Source: an uncultured bacterium (GTDB lineage: Bacteria; Margulisbacteria; Marinamargulisbacteria; SXXA01). Taken from it: 39,207 bases of DNA. The notes under the pieces were generated by a model. It did not search any database. It was not told the DNA's origin and saw nothing but the letters and a program-made list of their open reading frames with translations. Position 1 is the stretch's first letter. The number at the start of each line of letters is the position of its first letter. A program made the position numbers and the translations under genes. The stretch lies in contig CAIPHK010000019.1 in assembly GCA_903864835.1 (NCBI GenBank), positions 1 through 39,207 of the forward strand, written 5' to 3'. Below, one piece after another: positions 1 through 10,594 of this stretch.

Positions 1-2
1 TC

Positions 3-53
3 AGACTGGGCTTGATGGCCTTTAATCTTCATCGGGCATTGGCTAACAGCTAA
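3..53 (+). CDS. C-terminal end of an upstream gene, possibly a transposase (partial)
   Basis: An open frame enters from the left edge and ends at TAA (51-53). The last residues read RLGLMAFNLHRALANS. The hydrophobic 'L-x-A-x-N-L-x-R-x-L' pattern is reminiscent of the C-terminal helix of IS4-like DDE transposases, but 16 residues cannot settle this. The next ORF begins 15 bases later in the same frame, so a mobile element may have inserted into the 5' part of that gene. No terminal inverted repeat could be identified with certainty. Confidence 0.2.
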   Translation, partial: RLGLMAFNLHRALANS

Positions 54-68
54 CTGACCCGTTACTTT

Positions 69-1493
69 TTGGGACGCTTCGGCTATCAGGTTCCGGTGCT
101 TGGCTCTTTTTTTTTAAAATCCCTGCGTCAGCAGGGCCTACCTAGTCAACCCAATTCCGGCGCCAAAGTGTCTCCGCCAATTACTTCTGTTCCCGACGCC
201 TTGGCCAAAGTTAATCCAACGGCCATCCACTCCGCAAGCGATGCCATGGCTGCGTTACGAACGCTATCCGCACTTCAATACACATCGTATTCCACAAAAG
301 TGGATGCCCATTCACAATTAATTAAAACTCTTTCTTCAAATTTAAATACCGGTGAAAAAGCGACATTTAACCGAGAAGTCACCGCCTACTACACCGACAA
401 TGCCTACCTGGGAAGCCAGGTTAGTGCGAAGTTACCCACAAATCAAAAACAGGCTATTTTTGGAAATGTGGCTGGCATTAAATTCGAATCCACACTCTAT
501 GACGAGCTTAAAAGATCCCCTATCTCCTATGCGCCGACCGAACAAATTGCCGCCGTGATTACCGCACAAGAAGCCCCCGCACCCGAAATTACACTACCAA
601 AAGCACCGCCGCAGAGCTCATCTCGAACTCGATCACACTCAGACCCAATCCTCTTAAAACCCAAAGCTACGGCCACTTCTTCAATAGCGCGAGTTACGGC
701 GCGCCCGGTATCTGCCGAGGCGTCCGCTAAAGACCTGTACCTCCAAGGGATCAGAACCACCAAAATGCTGGGAAATCACGAGATGCAACCCCTGGCGAAC
801 ATAATTGGACGCCCCATCGTCGTCGTGCGACAAGAACCCTCTAAAGGAACCGGTGGGTATATACACCCCAACAATGTTGAATTAGTCGTTTACCCAGTGG
901 GCCACCCTCAAAACCTAACCGGCGCTATATACGTACAAAATATCTATAACGGACATTTCAGATCATTCACCCCAACCCTAGGCAACCCCGTGGTCCCGGG
1001 AACGGAGCTACCGGGCACCGCCAGAGAAGGGGATTATGGTGGTGCAGGCCCCAATGATTGTCTAATCGCATCCATCAAAGGTAGTGGGGGGTCTTTTGGT
1101 CAATTGAGCAATCGCGACGTTAGGCAATCCTGTGCGAGTTACCAAGATATCAATGGTCTCCCAGATCACTATATTCCAGACGCCGAAGGCGGTGGCCGTA
1201 TTGCCATGTTCGGAATAGAGACCACCATCCCAAAAGGGTTCATCGGCCCTCTCATGATCAAGAAATCCGACGATGTGTGGGCACAAGGAGAGTATAACGG
1301 AGGTCGTGTTGGAAATTGGGAGGTTCGCAACGATAATGGGCTATTTGCGGTCTCCTATGATCGGGATACTCACGAGCCAATTCAGGTAACACAGACGGGG
1401 GAATTCCAACGCGATGGGAGGATGGCCCTACTTACTCGCCCAACTGAGTTTGTCGACATTGATACCGCACTCCCCCTTATTTCCGTTCATTAA
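69..1493 (+). CDS. OTU-like cysteine protease-related protein, possibly 5'-truncated or permuted
   Basis: 474 residues from TTG at 69; an in-frame stop at 51-53 prevents much extension, and no clear Shine-Dalgarno site is visible. Residues 1-220 are low-complexity, rich in Ser, Pro, Ala and basic residues. Residues 221-300 resemble the second and third motifs of OTU deubiquitinases: a helix with NHEMQPLANIIGRPIVVV (236-253), then a strand pair ending in IYNGHFRSF with candidate catalytic His296. The Cys motif that normally precedes these (DGNCLFRA) is absent upstream. A similar stretch, GPNDCLIASI with Cys331 followed by a helix SNRDVRQSCASY, lies after the His motif. Either the domain is circularly permuted or the true N-terminus was lost and the resemblance is chance. 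OTU proteases in intracellular bacteria are usually host-directed. Function is inferred from motifs only. Confidence 0.5.
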   Translation: MGRFGYQVPVLGSFFLKSLRQQGLPSQPNSGAKVSPPITSVPDALAKVNPTAIHSASDAMAALRTLSALQYTSYSTKVDAHSQLIKTLSSNLNTGEKATFNREVTAYYTDNAYLGSQVSAKLPTNQKQAIFGNVAGIKFESTLYDELKRSPISYAPTEQIAAVITAQEAPAPEITLPKAPPQSSSRTRSHSDPILLKPKATATSSIARVTARPVSAEASAKDLYLQGIRTTKMLGNHEMQPLANIIGRPIVVVRQEPSKGTGGYIHPNNVELVVYPVGHPQNLTGAIYVQNIYNGHFRSFTPTLGNPVVPGTELPGTAREGDYGGAGPNDCLIASIKGSGGSFGQLSNRDVRQSCASYQDINGLPDHYIPDAEGGGRIAMFGIETTIPKGFIGPLMIKKSDDVWAQGEYNGGRVGNWEVRNDNGLFAVSYDRDTHEPIQVTQTGEFQRDGRMALLTRPTEFVDIDTALPLISVH

Positions 1494-1564
1494 CCCTCCC
1501 AGCCAAAAATTCGAGAAAACTTCGGGTGGTTGATTTGTTTTAGGGCCTATATACTTAGCCTCCC

Positions 1565-2434
1565 ATGGCAAAATCATTTCAAGAAATCATTCTGACCCTA
1601 CAGCAATTTTGGAGCGACAACGGTTGCCTCATTTTGCAGCCATATGACACCGAAAAAGGGGCCGGAACCATGAGTCCCCACACCTTTTTACGGGTGTTAG
1701 GACCTACCCCTTGGAATGTCGCGTATGTGGAGCCCTCACGCCGTCCTACGGACGGACGTTACGCCGAAAACCCCAATCGCCTCCAACACTACTTTCAATT
1801 CCAAGTCATTCTTAAACCGTCGCCCCTCGAAGTCCAAGATCTCTACATTGCCAGTCTGGAAGCCCTTGGAATCTACCGCCACGACCACGACATCCGATTT
1901 GTTGAGGACAACTGGGAAAGCCCTACTCTCGGCGCTTGGGGCGTGGGCTGGGAAGTCTGGCTCGATGGAATGGAAGTCACTCAATTTACCTATTTCCAAC
2001 AATGCGGCGGAATTGATCTCTCCCCCATTTCAGTCGAAGTCACCTACGGGCTTGAGCGTCTAGCAATGTTCATCCAACAAAAATCCAACGTTTACGATCT
2101 TATTTGGCAGGAAAGCCGAACGGGTACCGTGACTTACGGTGATATCTACAAAAAATCCGAAATTGAATACTGCCACCATAATTTTACCCACGCCTCCGTC
2201 GAACGGTTGTTTGCGATGTTCGATACCTACGAAGCGGAATGCCGAGATTTAATCGCTCAGAGTCTGGTGTCTCCGGCCTATGACTATTGTTTAAAATGCT
2301 CCCACACGTTCAATCTATTGGATGCGCGAGGGGCCATTTCGGTGACAGAACGGATGACCTATATTCTGCGCATTCGGAAATTGGCCAAGGCCTGCGCGGA
2401 ACGGTATTTGGCACCGGAAGAAGCGCAATCATGA
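1565..2434 (+). CDS. glyQ: Glycyl-tRNA synthetase alpha subunit
   Basis: Carries the class II catalytic core that activates glycine and charges tRNA-Gly; it works as an alpha2beta2 enzyme with GlyS in the cytoplasm. The 289-residue length is normal for the family. Family sequence is plain from the start: [17 protein letters not shown], then [14 protein letters not shown] and [20 protein letters not shown], with the class II motif 3 region [10 protein letters not shown] near residue 170. Translation starts at ATG 1565, which gives the canonical N-terminus, although no strong Shine-Dalgarno site precedes it. The stop overlaps the glyS start as ATGA, so the two subunits are translationally coupled. 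No T-box leader fits in the roughly 70 bases upstream. Confidence 0.97.
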   Translation: MAKSFQEIILTLQQFWSDNGCLILQPYDTEKGAGTMSPHTFLRVLGPTPWNVAYVEPSRRPTDGRYAENPNRLQHYFQFQVILKPSPLEVQDLYIASLEALGIYRHDHDIRFVEDNWESPTLGAWGVGWEVWLDGMEVTQFTYFQQCGGIDLSPISVEVTYGLERLAMFIQQKSNVYDLIWQESRTGTVTYGDIYKKSEIEYCHHNFTHASVERLFAMFDTYEAECRDLIAQSLVSPAYDYCLKCSHTFNLLDARGAISVTERMTYILRIRKLAKACAERYLAPEEAQS

Positions 2435-4428
2435 CCACCTATCTCCTCGAAATCGGCCTCGAAGAAGTCCCAGCACGATTTATGCCCGGAATTTTATCCG
2501 AACTTAAAACCCGTTGGGAAACAGCTTTGGCCACTCACCGAATTGATTTTACCTCTGTAGAAACAACCGGCACATATCGCAGACTAACAACGACCGTCGA
2601 GGGAATAGCACTGGCATCCCGCCCAGATCGAACCCGAATCCGAGGCCCGATTACCAGCATCGCTATTGGTCCCGATGGGTCATTGACCCCTGCTGGCAAC
2701 GGGTTTCTCAAGAAAAACAACCTCACAACCTACGTCGTCGAAAGTGACGGCGGCAAAGAAAATATTGTCGGGTATGTCGATCTCCCCGCACAAAAAACCA
2801 CCGGAATATTGGGCAAAATAGCCGCAGAGGTGGCGTTGGGCATTTCTCTCCCCATCGCCATGACTTGGGGAATTGGAATCGGCCCGTTTATTCGACCCAT
2901 TCATTGGATTTTGAGCTTACTCGATTCCACACACATCCCCGTTCAACTATTTGATATCCATTCAAGCACCTTCACCCAGGGACATCGATTTCTAGGTACG
3001 CAAGACCCATTGGTTGTCCCGTCAGCAACCGACTATATCGATATATTGCGACAGTCCTCCGTCACCGTGACTCATACAGACCGCCACAACTACATCGTCT
3101 CTCAACTCCAAACCATCATGGGCCCCACCGGCGAATGGGACGTTGACCTCGTCGACGAAGTCACCTTCCTCACCGAATATCCAACCGCACTCGTCGGAGA
3201 GATTGATCCGATCTACATGAACCTCCCCCAAGAGGCCATCATCGAGTGTATTCAAAAAAACCAAAAATATTTCCCCGTGATTCAAGATGGCAAATTGACG
3301 TCGCGATACATTGTCATCGCAGATTCTGTCACAGCCACGAATAAAGCCACCATCCTCCACGGTAATCATGCCGTTCTTCGTGCCCGGTTGGAAGACGTTA
3401 AATTTTTCTGGGAAGAAGACCTCAAAACCCCATTAGCCGCTAATTTAGACAAACTCAAATCCATCGTCTATCAAAAAGGACTCGGATCCGTCTGGGACAA
3501 AACCCGACGGATCATGGTCATCGCAAAAGCGATCGCCACATTAATCGATTGCAAAGATATCAACTCCGTCACTCGTGGAGCGGCGCTTTGCAAAGCCGAC
3601 TTGGTCAGCCAAATGGTATTGGAAATGCCCAAACTCCAAGGTGTCATGGGCGGGATTTATGCTCAGAAAAGTGGCGAACCCACAGCTGTAGCAGATGCTA
3701 TTTCCTCAGTATATGAGCCCGAAATAAACACAGAAAATGCAGTCAGTGCCGCCGTCGCGATGGCAGACCGCCTCGATACGGTCGTGAGTTGCTTCGCCAA
3801 CGGGCTCATCCCAACAGGTTCCCAAGATCCTTGGGGCGTCCGCCGCGCCGCATTGGCAGTCGTCCGAGCCGCAAGAGACCTGAGGCTGACCGCATCGTTG
3901 GCTGATTTAGTTGCGATTGGATACTCCGCACTCGATAAAACCGACAATCCAAACCAAGGAAAATGCATCGATTTTATGACGGACCGACTCAAATATGTCT
4001 TGGAATCCGACGGTGCGATGAGTGACTTGGTCCTTTGCGTGTTGGAATCCGCCGCCCCCACCATCGATAACATTCTGACATTCTTAACCCAACTCGAAGC
4101 CAATAAATCCACCCCAGAGTTTAAAGTGATTGTCGAAACTGCGATCCGTATTAAACGTTTGGGCACTACCGCAACAACCGACTTCAATCCGACACTACTC
4201 ACCTCGGAAGAACAGGCAATCATCAGCCCATTGCTTCCATTTTTAGAAATTGAGATCGTTGACTTCGACCAACTGATTCCGGTCGCCGAAATCATGCCCC
4301 ACTATTTCGACAAAATTCTAGTGATGGACCTCGATATGACCATTCGCAACAATCGCCTCGGGCTATTGAGAAAATTGAATATAAAATTCGGCAAAATCGG
4401 CAACTTTGAGCGTATCGTACTTATTTAG
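2431..4428 (+). CDS. glyS: Glycyl-tRNA synthetase beta subunit
   Basis: Tetrameric-type GlyRS beta subunit, which binds tRNA and supports aminoacylation. The start is the ATG at 2431, whose ATGA overlaps the glyQ stop; it begins [19 protein letters not shown], the family's typical N-terminus. A longer open frame reaching back to 2287 lies inside glyQ and is not real. Product is 665 residues, slightly short of the usual ~690. Recognisable landmarks are [61 protein letters not shown] (HD-like domain) and [17 protein letters not shown]. The C-terminal anticodon-binding-like domain ends normally. Confidence 0.97.
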   Translation: MTTYLLEIGLEEVPARFMPGILSELKTRWETALATHRIDFTSVETTGTYRRLTTTVEGIALASRPDRTRIRGPITSIAIGPDGSLTPAGNGFLKKNNLTTYVVESDGGKENIVGYVDLPAQKTTGILGKIAAEVALGISLPIAMTWGIGIGPFIRPIHWILSLLDSTHIPVQLFDIHSSTFTQGHRFLGTQDPLVVPSATDYIDILRQSSVTVTHTDRHNYIVSQLQTIMGPTGEWDVDLVDEVTFLTEYPTALVGEIDPIYMNLPQEAIIECIQKNQKYFPVIQDGKLTSRYIVIADSVTATNKATILHGNHAVLRARLEDVKFFWEEDLKTPLAANLDKLKSIVYQKGLGSVWDKTRRIMVIAKAIATLIDCKDINSVTRGAALCKADLVSQMVLEMPKLQGVMGGIYAQKSGEPTAVADAISSVYEPEINTENAVSAAVAMADRLDTVVSCFANGLIPTGSQDPWGVRRAALAVVRAARDLRLTASLADLVAIGYSALDKTDNPNQGKCIDFMTDRLKYVLESDGAMSDLVLCVLESAAPTIDNILTFLTQLEANKSTPEFKVIVETAIRIKRLGTTATTDFNPTLLTSEEQAIISPLLPFLEIEIVDFDQLIPVAEIMPHYFDKILVMDLDMTIRNNRLGLLRKLNIKFGKIGNFERIVLI

Positions 4429-4453
4429 TCGATTAAAAATAGGAGTTCCACCC

Positions 4454-4482
4454 TTGGGACCTCACGTAATTTTTGCTACTCT
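4454..4482 (+). promoter_or_regulatory. Candidate promoter for pyrG
   Basis: TTGGGA (4454-4459), a 17-base spacer ending in TGC, then TACTCT (4477-4482) gives a weak sigma-70-like site with an extended -10 TGn. It lies about 50 bases upstream of pyrG and downstream of the glyS stop. Hexamer matches are modest, so this is tentative. Confidence 0.3.
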
Positions 4483-4495
4483 GTACCAGACCTAA

Positions 4496-6184
<1,689 letters not shown>

Positions 6185-6233
6185 ATAGGTACGCGATAGT
6201 GTACCCGAAATTTCATCAACGATTGAGGAAACT

Positions 6234-7451
6234 ATGACCGTACTTGTTCAAAAATTTGGTGGCAGTTCTGTGGGCTCAACCGAACGGATTAGGGCCGTCG
6301 CTAGTCGCGTCATCGAATCCAAACTCAAACACCAGGATATTGTCGTTGTCGTCTCCGCTATGGGAGACACTACTGACGATCTTATTCAGTTGGCCAGAGA
6401 AGTGTCTGACCATCCCGCTCCCCGCGAATATGACGCGCTGATCTCAACGGGAGAAAACATCGCCGCCGCATTGGTTGCAATGGCAATCGAGGCACAGGGA
6501 GTTCCTGCAATATCGCTCACCGGGCCTCAGGCCGGCATTTACACTGAAAACCTCTATTCTAAAGCAAAAATCACAAAAGTGGACCCATCACGAATTATGT
6601 CTGAACTGGACTCTGGAAAAGTCGTCGTTGTCACCGGGTTTCAAGGAATCAATGATCTCAACGACGTCACCACGATTGGACGCGGTGGCTCAGACACCTC
6701 TGCAGTGGTACTTGCAGCGACACTCGGCGCACCGATCTGTGAAATTTACACCGATGTCGATGGGGTCTACACCACGGACCCCAGAATTGTCCCCGACGCC
6801 TGCAAATTAGAAGAGATTTCCTACGACGAGATGCTCGAACTTGCCTCTCTCGGCGCAAAGGTACTTCACCCCCGATCGGTAGAATGCGCCAAAGAAAATC
6901 GTGTTCAAATTCATGTTCGATCGTCGTTCAAGCCCGACACAGGCACATTAGTAAAGGAGGACAGCCAAATGGAAGTGAATCGTCCCGTCACCGGAGTCAC
7001 ACTCAACGAAGAAGAAGCCTTAATCACCATTCAGAAACTGCAGGATAGACCAGGAGTAGCCGGACAGGTGTTTACCCGATTGGCCGAGTCATCGATTAAT
7101 GTCGACATGATCATCCAAAGCGCAGAAGAAGATCAGGTCAATGACATCACATTTACCGTCCATCAAAATGACCTGAAGGCCGCGACTCTTATTTCCCAAG
7201 AAGTCGCTCGAGACCTCGGGGCTAAAGCGGTCAAATTCGATGAATCTATCGCAAAGGTATCTATTGTCGGCGTCGGAATGATTTCAAAGCCAGGAATTGC
7301 GGCAAAGATGTTTCGGGTTCTCGCCGAAAATTCAATCAACATCAAGTTGATTTCAACGTCGGAGATTAAAATTTCATGTGCCATTGAGCAAAAAGACGCC
7401 CGCCGCGCGCTTCGGCTGTTGCATCACGCATTCGAGCTCAATAAACTCTAG
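6234..7451 (+). CDS. lysC: Aspartate kinase (alpha, full-length product)
   Basis: Phosphorylates aspartate, the first step of the lysine, threonine, methionine and diaminopimelate pathway. 405 residues, the size of the Bacillus aspartokinase II alpha subunit. The catalytic domain has VQKFGGSSVGS at the start, STGENIAAALVA, GRGGSDTSAV and YTDVDGVYTTDPR. Two ACT regulatory domains follow, roughly residues 265-330 (DRPGVAGQVFTRLAESSINVDMI) and 345-405 (KPGIAAKMFRVLAENSINIKLI). Start ATG 6234 has a GAGGAAA ribosome binding site. An internal in-frame start for the ACT-domain half is annotated separately. lysA, which acts later in this pathway, lies in the opposing operon at 11.4-12.8 kb. Confidence 0.97.
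   Translation: MTVLVQKFGGSSVGSTERIRAVASRVIESKLKHQDIVVVVSAMGDTTDDLIQLAREVSDHPAPREYDALISTGENIAAALVAMAIEAQGVPAISLTGPQAGIYTENLYSKAKITKVDPSRIMSELDSGKVVVVTGFQGINDLNDVTTIGRGGSDTSAVVLAATLGAPICEIYTDVDGVYTTDPRIVPDACKLEEISYDEMLELASLGAKVLHPRSVECAKENRVQIHVRSSFKPDTGTLVKEDSQMEVNRPVTGVTLNEEEALITIQKLQDRPGVAGQVFTRLAESSINVDMIIQSAEEDQVNDITFTVHQNDLKAATLISQEVARDLGAKAVKFDESIAKVSIVGVGMISKPGIAAKMFRVLAENSINIKLISTSEIKISCAIEQKDARRALRLLHHAFELNKL
6953..6960 (+). promoter_or_regulatory. Internal Shine-Dalgarno site in lysC
   Basis: AAAGGAGG lies inside the aspartokinase coding sequence, 8 bases before an in-frame ATG at 6969. It is one of the best matches to the anti-Shine-Dalgarno sequence anywhere in the window, and stronger than the site of lysC itself. 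Confidence 0.6.
6969..7451 (+). CDS. lysC: Probable aspartokinase beta subunit from an internal start
   Basis: In-frame ATG at codon 246 of lysC, preceded by AAAGGAGG at ideal spacing. It would yield a 160-residue protein made of the two ACT domains only, starting MEVNRPVTGVTLNEEEALIT. Known precedent: in Bacillus subtilis aspartokinase II and Corynebacterium aspartokinase the beta subunit arises from exactly such an internal start and forms an alpha2beta2 enzyme that binds the feedback amino acid. The sequence shows the site and the frame; actual production of the short form is inferred. Confidence 0.55.
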   Translation: MEVNRPVTGVTLNEEEALITIQKLQDRPGVAGQVFTRLAESSINVDMIIQSAEEDQVNDITFTVHQNDLKAATLISQEVARDLGAKAVKFDESIAKVSIVGVGMISKPGIAAKMFRVLAENSINIKLISTSEIKISCAIEQKDARRALRLLHHAFELNKL

Positions 7452-7454
7452 GCA

Positions 7455-8054
7455 GTGCCACAAGGAACCATTTGGCTGACATGGGTGGCGCTCTTTGTGG
7501 GTGCCTCCGTGCCGCTCAATCGGCTATTACCATGGATCACTGGATCTCTTCAGGAGCTAGACTCCACCCTCGATAAGCCTCGATCAAAGGCCATCCGAAC
7601 ATGGTCACCACTTGTATCCGGATGGATTATTGCGTTATCCCTATTCAAAGGGTGGCTCGCATGGACGGTTGCGGTCAGCTATGGAATGCCCGACTGGGCG
7701 CAAGCCACCACATTAGCCATCGTGATTGTCGGTCATAGTTGGACCATTTTTTCAGACGATCATCCCACCCCATTTTGGGTTCTCATTGGAATTTTTTTGG
7801 CAATGTCCCCGCCACTGATGTTTTTATTTTTGGTGGCCTTCGGATTGACCTCAGTTCTACTCAACCTGCCCCACTTAGCCATCGTCTTATCGGTGGCTAT
7901 CACCGCGTACAGCGCAATGTCTTCCGGAACCCTGCCATCCATTGGATTGCCTGTGATTATTGGCATTACCCTGCTGACAGTTGCCCCCAAACTTGCAGAG
8001 ATGTTTGACGATCTTCCCCCAACGTTATGGGGCCTTTTTGTTAAACGTCGATAG
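7455..8054 (+). CDS. PlsY-like membrane protein without the PlsY signature motifs
   Basis: 199 residues from GTG 7455, four bases after lysC. It is strongly hydrophobic with about five membrane segments. Order and spacing follow acyl-phosphate:glycerol-3-phosphate acyltransferase PlsY: VGASVPLNRLL resembles the first helix, LSLFKGWLAW the 'LDVLKG' helix, and IVGHSWTIF (91-99) the 'GHnfPvF' motif. However, the substrate-binding GSGNxGATNVLR loop is replaced by a region near DSTLDKPRSKAIRT, and KGGKG is absent (SDDHPTPFWVL instead). I infer a degenerate or repurposed PlsY homologue, probably not an active acyltransferase. It is convergent with the STAS gene, 8 bases away. Confidence 0.55.
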   Translation: MPQGTIWLTWVALFVGASVPLNRLLPWITGSLQELDSTLDKPRSKAIRTWSPLVSGWIIALSLFKGWLAWTVAVSYGMPDWAQATTLAIVIVGHSWTIFSDDHPTPFWVLIGIFLAMSPPLMFLFLVAFGLTSVLLNLPHLAIVLSVAITAYSAMSSGTLPSIGLPVIIGITLLTVAPKLAEMFDDLPPTLWGLFVKRR

Positions 8055-8062
8055 ACACCGGA

Positions 8063-8428
8063 TTACGCGTTAAACGACCCTAATCCCTCTTCCAAAGAGT
8101 CATAGACCGTCAGTCCCAAATGCGTCGACTGCGCAATCCCAGACTGTGTGATCAAACGCGTAATTTGAGGCGTCGCGACAATCAACGCCATCGGGAATCC
8201 CGATTTACGGGCCAATTTTGCCTGTGCAACGATCACACCCAACCCCACACTATCGACAAAGGTGGTTCCCGTTAAGTTAATAATCATCGGCCGAATGGCC
8301 CCATCCCCTTTGGCTTGAAATACCGAATTCAATTTGGGAGCCTGAAAATCATCCAACTCACCGGTCACAGTCACTACTGTCACATTTTGAACCGTTGAGA
8401 CAGACACATTTGCGTCAATTATTGTCAT
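8063..8428 (-). CDS. STAS-domain anti-sigma factor antagonist
   Basis: 121 residues; a single STAS domain of the SpoIIAA/RsbV type, which binds and releases anti-sigma kinases in partner-switching control. The conserved segment MIINLTGTTFVDSVGLGVIV carries the Ser normally phosphorylated by the cognate kinase (DS at the loop before the helix). Downstream helices ARKSGFPMALIVATPQITRLI fit the fold. It starts 10 bases after cysS as the last gene of the def-lysA-dacA-panB-cysS operon. No cognate kinase or sigma factor lies in the window, so its regulon is unknown. Confidence 0.88.
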   Translation of the reverse strand: MTIIDANVSVSTVQNVTVVTVTGELDDFQAPKLNSVFQAKGDGAIRPMIINLTGTTFVDSVGLGVIVAQAKLARKSGFPMALIVATPQITRLITQSGIAQSTHLGLTVYDSLEEGLGSFNA

Positions 8429-8438
8429 TGCAGACCCC

Positions 8439-9794
8439 TTACGTTAGTTTTTTCCATCGATATTCCGTTTTCGTATCTTCCACGAGAATTTGAAACCGCT
8501 CCAACAATTCAATCCGCAGCCGATCCGCCGTTCCAAAATCCCGATTCTGCTTGGCGTCCCACCGAACTTTCATCAAATCCTCCGCTTCCTGAGTAATAGA
8601 TTCCCCTAATGCGGCCGATTCCAACCCCAGAATCCCCATCAACTCAGCTAACACCCCCGATGACACCTCCGACGTATTGATCATACGGCTCAGATCGAAT
8701 AGTACCCCAATCGCTTCTGAAAAATTAAAGTCATCACTGACCGCCTGCCAAAACCGATTCTTCAACACCTCAATCGAGCTTAATACCGCGCCAAATGCTT
8801 CCGGACTATCGCGATGGAGATTGACCGTATTGACCAGTTTATCTAACCCAACCTTGGCTTCCTTCACGCCATCAAGGGAATAGTGAAGTGGCGTACGATA
8901 ATGGGATCGTAATAAAAAGAACCGAAGCGCTTGCCCACTCACTTGAGTTAAAACATCTCTAATTGTAAAAAAATTACCCAACGATTTCGACATTTTTTCG
9001 TTGTCGATCGTTACAAATCCGTTGTGGACCCAATAGCGCACAAACGGCTTGTGGGTCACTGCTTCCGACTGGCAAATCTCATTTTCGTGGTGAGGAAAAA
9101 TTAAATCCTCGCCCCCGGCATGAATATCAATCGACTCTCCTAATTCCTGACGCGCCATCGCCGAACATTCAATATGCCACCCCGGCCGGCCGGGCCCCCA
9201 AGGACTCTCCCACGTGGGTTCACCGGGTTTCGCCGACTTCCACAACACAAAATCACTGGGATGCCGTTTTCCGTCCATCGCATCTACTCTCACACCAGCA
9301 ATAAGCTCATCTCTCTTTTTGCGAGACAATCGGCCATATCCCTCGAAGGTATCGACGGAATACCAGACATCCCCTGTGTCCGACACATACGCATGGCCCG
9401 ACGCCACCAAAGACCCTATCATTTCGATCATTTGAGGGAGATATTCTGTAGCTCGGGGGTAACAGTCCGCAGGAGAAATACCCAATTGCCCCATGTCTTC
9501 CATATACGCATCAATAAAACGCTGGGTGAGGGTGTGATATTCAATCCCGGCTTCTGCCGCCCGATTAATAATCTTGTCGTCAATATCAGTAAAATTTTGG
9601 ACATACCGAACAGAATACCCCGCTGCTAAAAGCACCCGCCGCATCGTATCGGTAGTGACGTAAACCCTCGCATGTCCAATATGACAATAGTCATACACCG
9701 TAACGCCACAGGTATAAAAGGACACCTGTCCGGGAACCAACGGATCAAATCGTCGCTTTTGCCGGGTCAGCGTATCGTATATTACCAATTCCAT
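8439..9794 (-). CDS. cysS: Cysteinyl-tRNA synthetase
   Basis: Charges tRNA-Cys; cytoplasmic class I synthetase. 451 residues, near the usual ~460. Class I signatures are HIGHARVYV near residue 38 and KMSKSLGNFF near residue 270. Zinc ligands are in YTCGVTVYDYCHIGH (Cys29), GWHIECSAMARQE (Cys) and HHENEICQSEA (His/Cys). The N-terminus MELVIYDTLTRQK matches the family. The start overlaps the panB stop as TAATG, indicating coupled translation. Confidence 0.98.
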   Translation of the reverse strand: MELVIYDTLTRQKRRFDPLVPGQVSFYTCGVTVYDYCHIGHARVYVTTDTMRRVLLAAGYSVRYVQNFTDIDDKIINRAAEAGIEYHTLTQRFIDAYMEDMGQLGISPADCYPRATEYLPQMIEMIGSLVASGHAYVSDTGDVWYSVDTFEGYGRLSRKKRDELIAGVRVDAMDGKRHPSDFVLWKSAKPGEPTWESPWGPGRPGWHIECSAMARQELGESIDIHAGGEDLIFPHHENEICQSEAVTHKPFVRYWVHNGFVTIDNEKMSKSLGNFFTIRDVLTQVSGQALRFFLLRSHYRTPLHYSLDGVKEAKVGLDKLVNTVNLHRDSPEAFGAVLSSIEVLKNRFWQAVSDDFNFSEAIGVLFDLSRMINTSEVSSGVLAELMGILGLESAALGESITQEAEDLMKVRWDAKQNRDFGTADRLRIELLERFQILVEDTKTEYRWKKLT

Positions 9795-10594
9795 TAGTAA
9801 CTATTCTCCGCCCCTGGAAATTGACCCGCTTCGATATCTTCACGATACCGATTCAATGCGCCAGAAATTACCGACCGAAGATCGGTATATCGCTTTGCAA
9901 ATTTAGGGGATTTTTCCGTCAATCCGACTAAGTCATGAAACACCAATATCTGCCCGTCACAATCGGGCCCCGCGCCAACGCCAATCGTTGGAATCGACAC
10001 TGCCGCTCGAATCCGACCGGCGACCGCCGGGGGAACCATCTCTAATACCACCGAAAACGCACCGGCCATTGCGACTTTTTCTGCAAGATCGACAAGCGCG
10101 GTCGCATCAACGTCCGTTTTACCCTGGACTTTATACCCCCCTAACTGAAACATTGTTTGAGGTGTAAATCCAATATGGGCCATTACGGGAATCCCCATCT
10201 CGACAACCGCACGAAGCGTATCGATTTGTGCGGGAAGAATTTCCATTTTGACCGCCGCCACCCCCGCCTCTTTCATCAACCGTCCCGCGTTTTTCCTGGC
10301 CTGAGTAATCGATTTTTGATAACTCATAAACGGCATATCTGCCACCACCAACGCCCGCCGACTCCCCCGCACCACAGCCTGACTATGATAAATAATTTGA
10401 TCCATTGTGACCGGCAACGTCGTTGAGTATCCGGCGACCACATTGCCACACGAATCCCCCACCAACAGGATATCAATATGGGCGTCATCCGCGAGCTGCG
10501 CGGTAAATACATCGTAGGCTGTCACCGCAGAAATAGGATGATGCGCCTGTTTTTTCTTCACAATATCCATTGGCAACAATCGCGAAAATTTCAT
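9794..10594 (-). CDS. panB: 3-methyl-2-oxobutanoate hydroxymethyltransferase
   Basis: First committed step of pantothenate (coenzyme A) synthesis: transfers a hydroxymethyl group from methylene-tetrahydrofolate to alpha-ketoisovalerate. 266 residues. Motifs: ISAVTAYDVFTAQLADDA, LLVGDSCGNVVAGY (metal-binding Asp), VADMPFMSYQ, AVKMEI (substrate Lys and Glu), MAHIGFTPQ and GVGAGPDCDGQILVFHDLVGL. I chose ATG 10594, which overlaps the dacA stop as ATGA, over an upstream alternative near 10615 that lies within dacA. panC and panD are not in the window. Confidence 0.96.
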   Translation of the reverse strand: MKFSRLLPMDIVKKKQAHHPISAVTAYDVFTAQLADDAHIDILLVGDSCGNVVAGYSTTLPVTMDQIIYHSQAVVRGSRRALVVADMPFMSYQKSITQARKNAGRLMKEAGVAAVKMEILPAQIDTLRAVVEMGIPVMAHIGFTPQTMFQLGGYKVQGKTDVDATALVDLAEKVAMAGAFSVVLEMVPPAVAGRIRAAVSIPTIGVGAGPDCDGQILVFHDLVGLTEKSPKFAKRYTDLRSVISGALNRYREDIEAGQFPGAENSY

